From Rhodospirillales bacterium (GTDB taxonomy: Bacteria > Pseudomonadota > Alphaproteobacteria > Micavibrionales > UBA2020): DNA of 5,954 nucleotides. How positions within the stretch are numbered: the first letter of the stretch is position 1; every line of letters starts with the position of its first letter. The translations under genes and the position numbers were made by a program. The notes beneath the pieces were generated by a model. The model had not been told where the DNA came from, did no database searches, and saw nothing but the letters and a program-made list of their open reading frames with translations. The stretch covers positions 1 through 5,954 of the forward strand of contig JAHFPI010000118.1 in the NCBI GenBank assembly GCA_023266795.1. Direction: 5' to 3'. Shown here in pieces: positions 5,483 through 5,954 of the stretch.

Positions 5483-5954
5483 ATGCCTTTGAACGGTATA
5501 TTCAACACCTTCCGAAAACGGCCTCCTCACGGCAGGCTTGTTTCTGCCGCGCTTTTTTTGAACCCCATTCCTAAATTCATCCCGGATATCCACGCCCAAA
5601 GGCGACTCAAAGAACTGGAGGATATGAAATCTCTGCTGGAACGGGGAGCCGATATTAATGAAAAAAGTTTTAGCTCCGGCTGCACCGCGCTGATGTGGGC
5701 GGCCCATCATGGCCGTATTGATGTCGTGCAGTTGCTGCTCGACAGGGGCGCGGACATTACCTGCGAGAGTAGAGAAGGATTCACGGCTCTGACGATGGCA
5801 GAGAGCGGCGGCTGGGCGGAGATCGCGCAACTGCTAAAAGGTGCCGATGAGCCGCGCCGCCTGCGTGAGGCCGCCGAGAAAGCGCGGGCCGCTGCGGAAG
5901 AGGAAGCGAGAATAAAGTGGGTTTCAGACCCCCGCCTGCACCGGCCCATGCCCG
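5483..5954 (+). CDS. Ankyrin-repeat protein, cut by the right edge
   Basis: 157 codons are open from ATG 5483 to the edge with no stop. An in-frame TAA at 5471-5473 blocks any earlier start; ATG 5624 is the next one. Residues 46-59 (EDMKSLLERGADIN) look like the second half of an ankyrin repeat. Residues 66-92 form a canonical repeat (G.TALMWAA..G..DVVQLLL..GADI), and 99-121 a weaker one (G.TALTMAES.GWAEIAQLLKGA). From about 122 a charged helix rich in A, E and R (LREAAEKARAAAEEEARIKW) suggests a coiled coil. Residues 19-33 are mildly hydrophobic but not a convincing signal peptide. Ankyrin repeats bind other proteins; nothing visible names the partner. The ribosome-binding site is poor (A-rich). 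It is divergent from the iscX-like gene and probably regulated separately. Confidence 0.82.
   Translation, partial: MPLNGIFNTFRKRPPHGRLVSAALFLNPIPKFIPDIHAQRRLKELEDMKSLLERGADINEKSFSSGCTALMWAAHHGRIDVVQLLLDRGADITCESREGFTALTMAESGGWAEIAQLLKGADEPRRLREAAEKARAAAEEEARIKWVSDPRLHRPMP

Noticed and set aside
5297..5830. Minus-strand open frame of 177 codons across the AT-rich region and the ankyrin gene.
   Set aside because: Its beginning is antisense to clear ankyrin repeats and its end is low-complexity translation of AT-rich DNA; no family is recognisable.

Overview
The window looks like chromosomal DNA of a flagellated, moderately GC-rich proteobacterium, most likely an alphaproteobacterium. That assignment is inference. 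It rests on a sigma-54-type promoter in front of hook-associated genes, the style of the FlgK and FlgL termini, and the company of an RNase J-like protein and an IscX-like protein. No rRNA, tRNA, CRISPR array, insertion sequence or phage gene is visible.

Left part (1-3435): about 220 bases with no convincing complete gene lead into a textbook -24/-12 (sigma-54) promoter at 223-238. It drives a two-gene unit, flgK then flgL, which encodes the two junction proteins joining the flagellar hook to the filament. FlgK is long (696 residues) because its variable middle holds two tandem copies of a roughly 70-residue module that resembles the flagellin/hook IN motif.

Middle part (3447-5251, minus strand): this unit converges on flgL with only 11 bases between the stop codons. 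It reads first a 77-residue IscX-like protein, a small adaptor associated with iron-sulfur cluster assembly, and then a 524-residue metallo-beta-lactamase-fold protein of the RNase J type. The IscX-like stop and the nuclease start overlap (ATGA), so the two are probably co-transcribed and translationally coupled. A sigma-70-like promoter sits upstream at 5294-5322.

Right part (5252-5954): a divergent, strongly AT-rich intergenic region of about 230 bases separates the iscX-like gene from a plus-strand ankyrin-repeat gene. That gene starts at 5483 and runs off the right edge.

The best candidates for a second look are the coupled IscX-like/RNase J-like pair, with its atypical nuclease active-site motif, and the tandem modules in FlgK. 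I do not see a clear novel defence or mobile system here.
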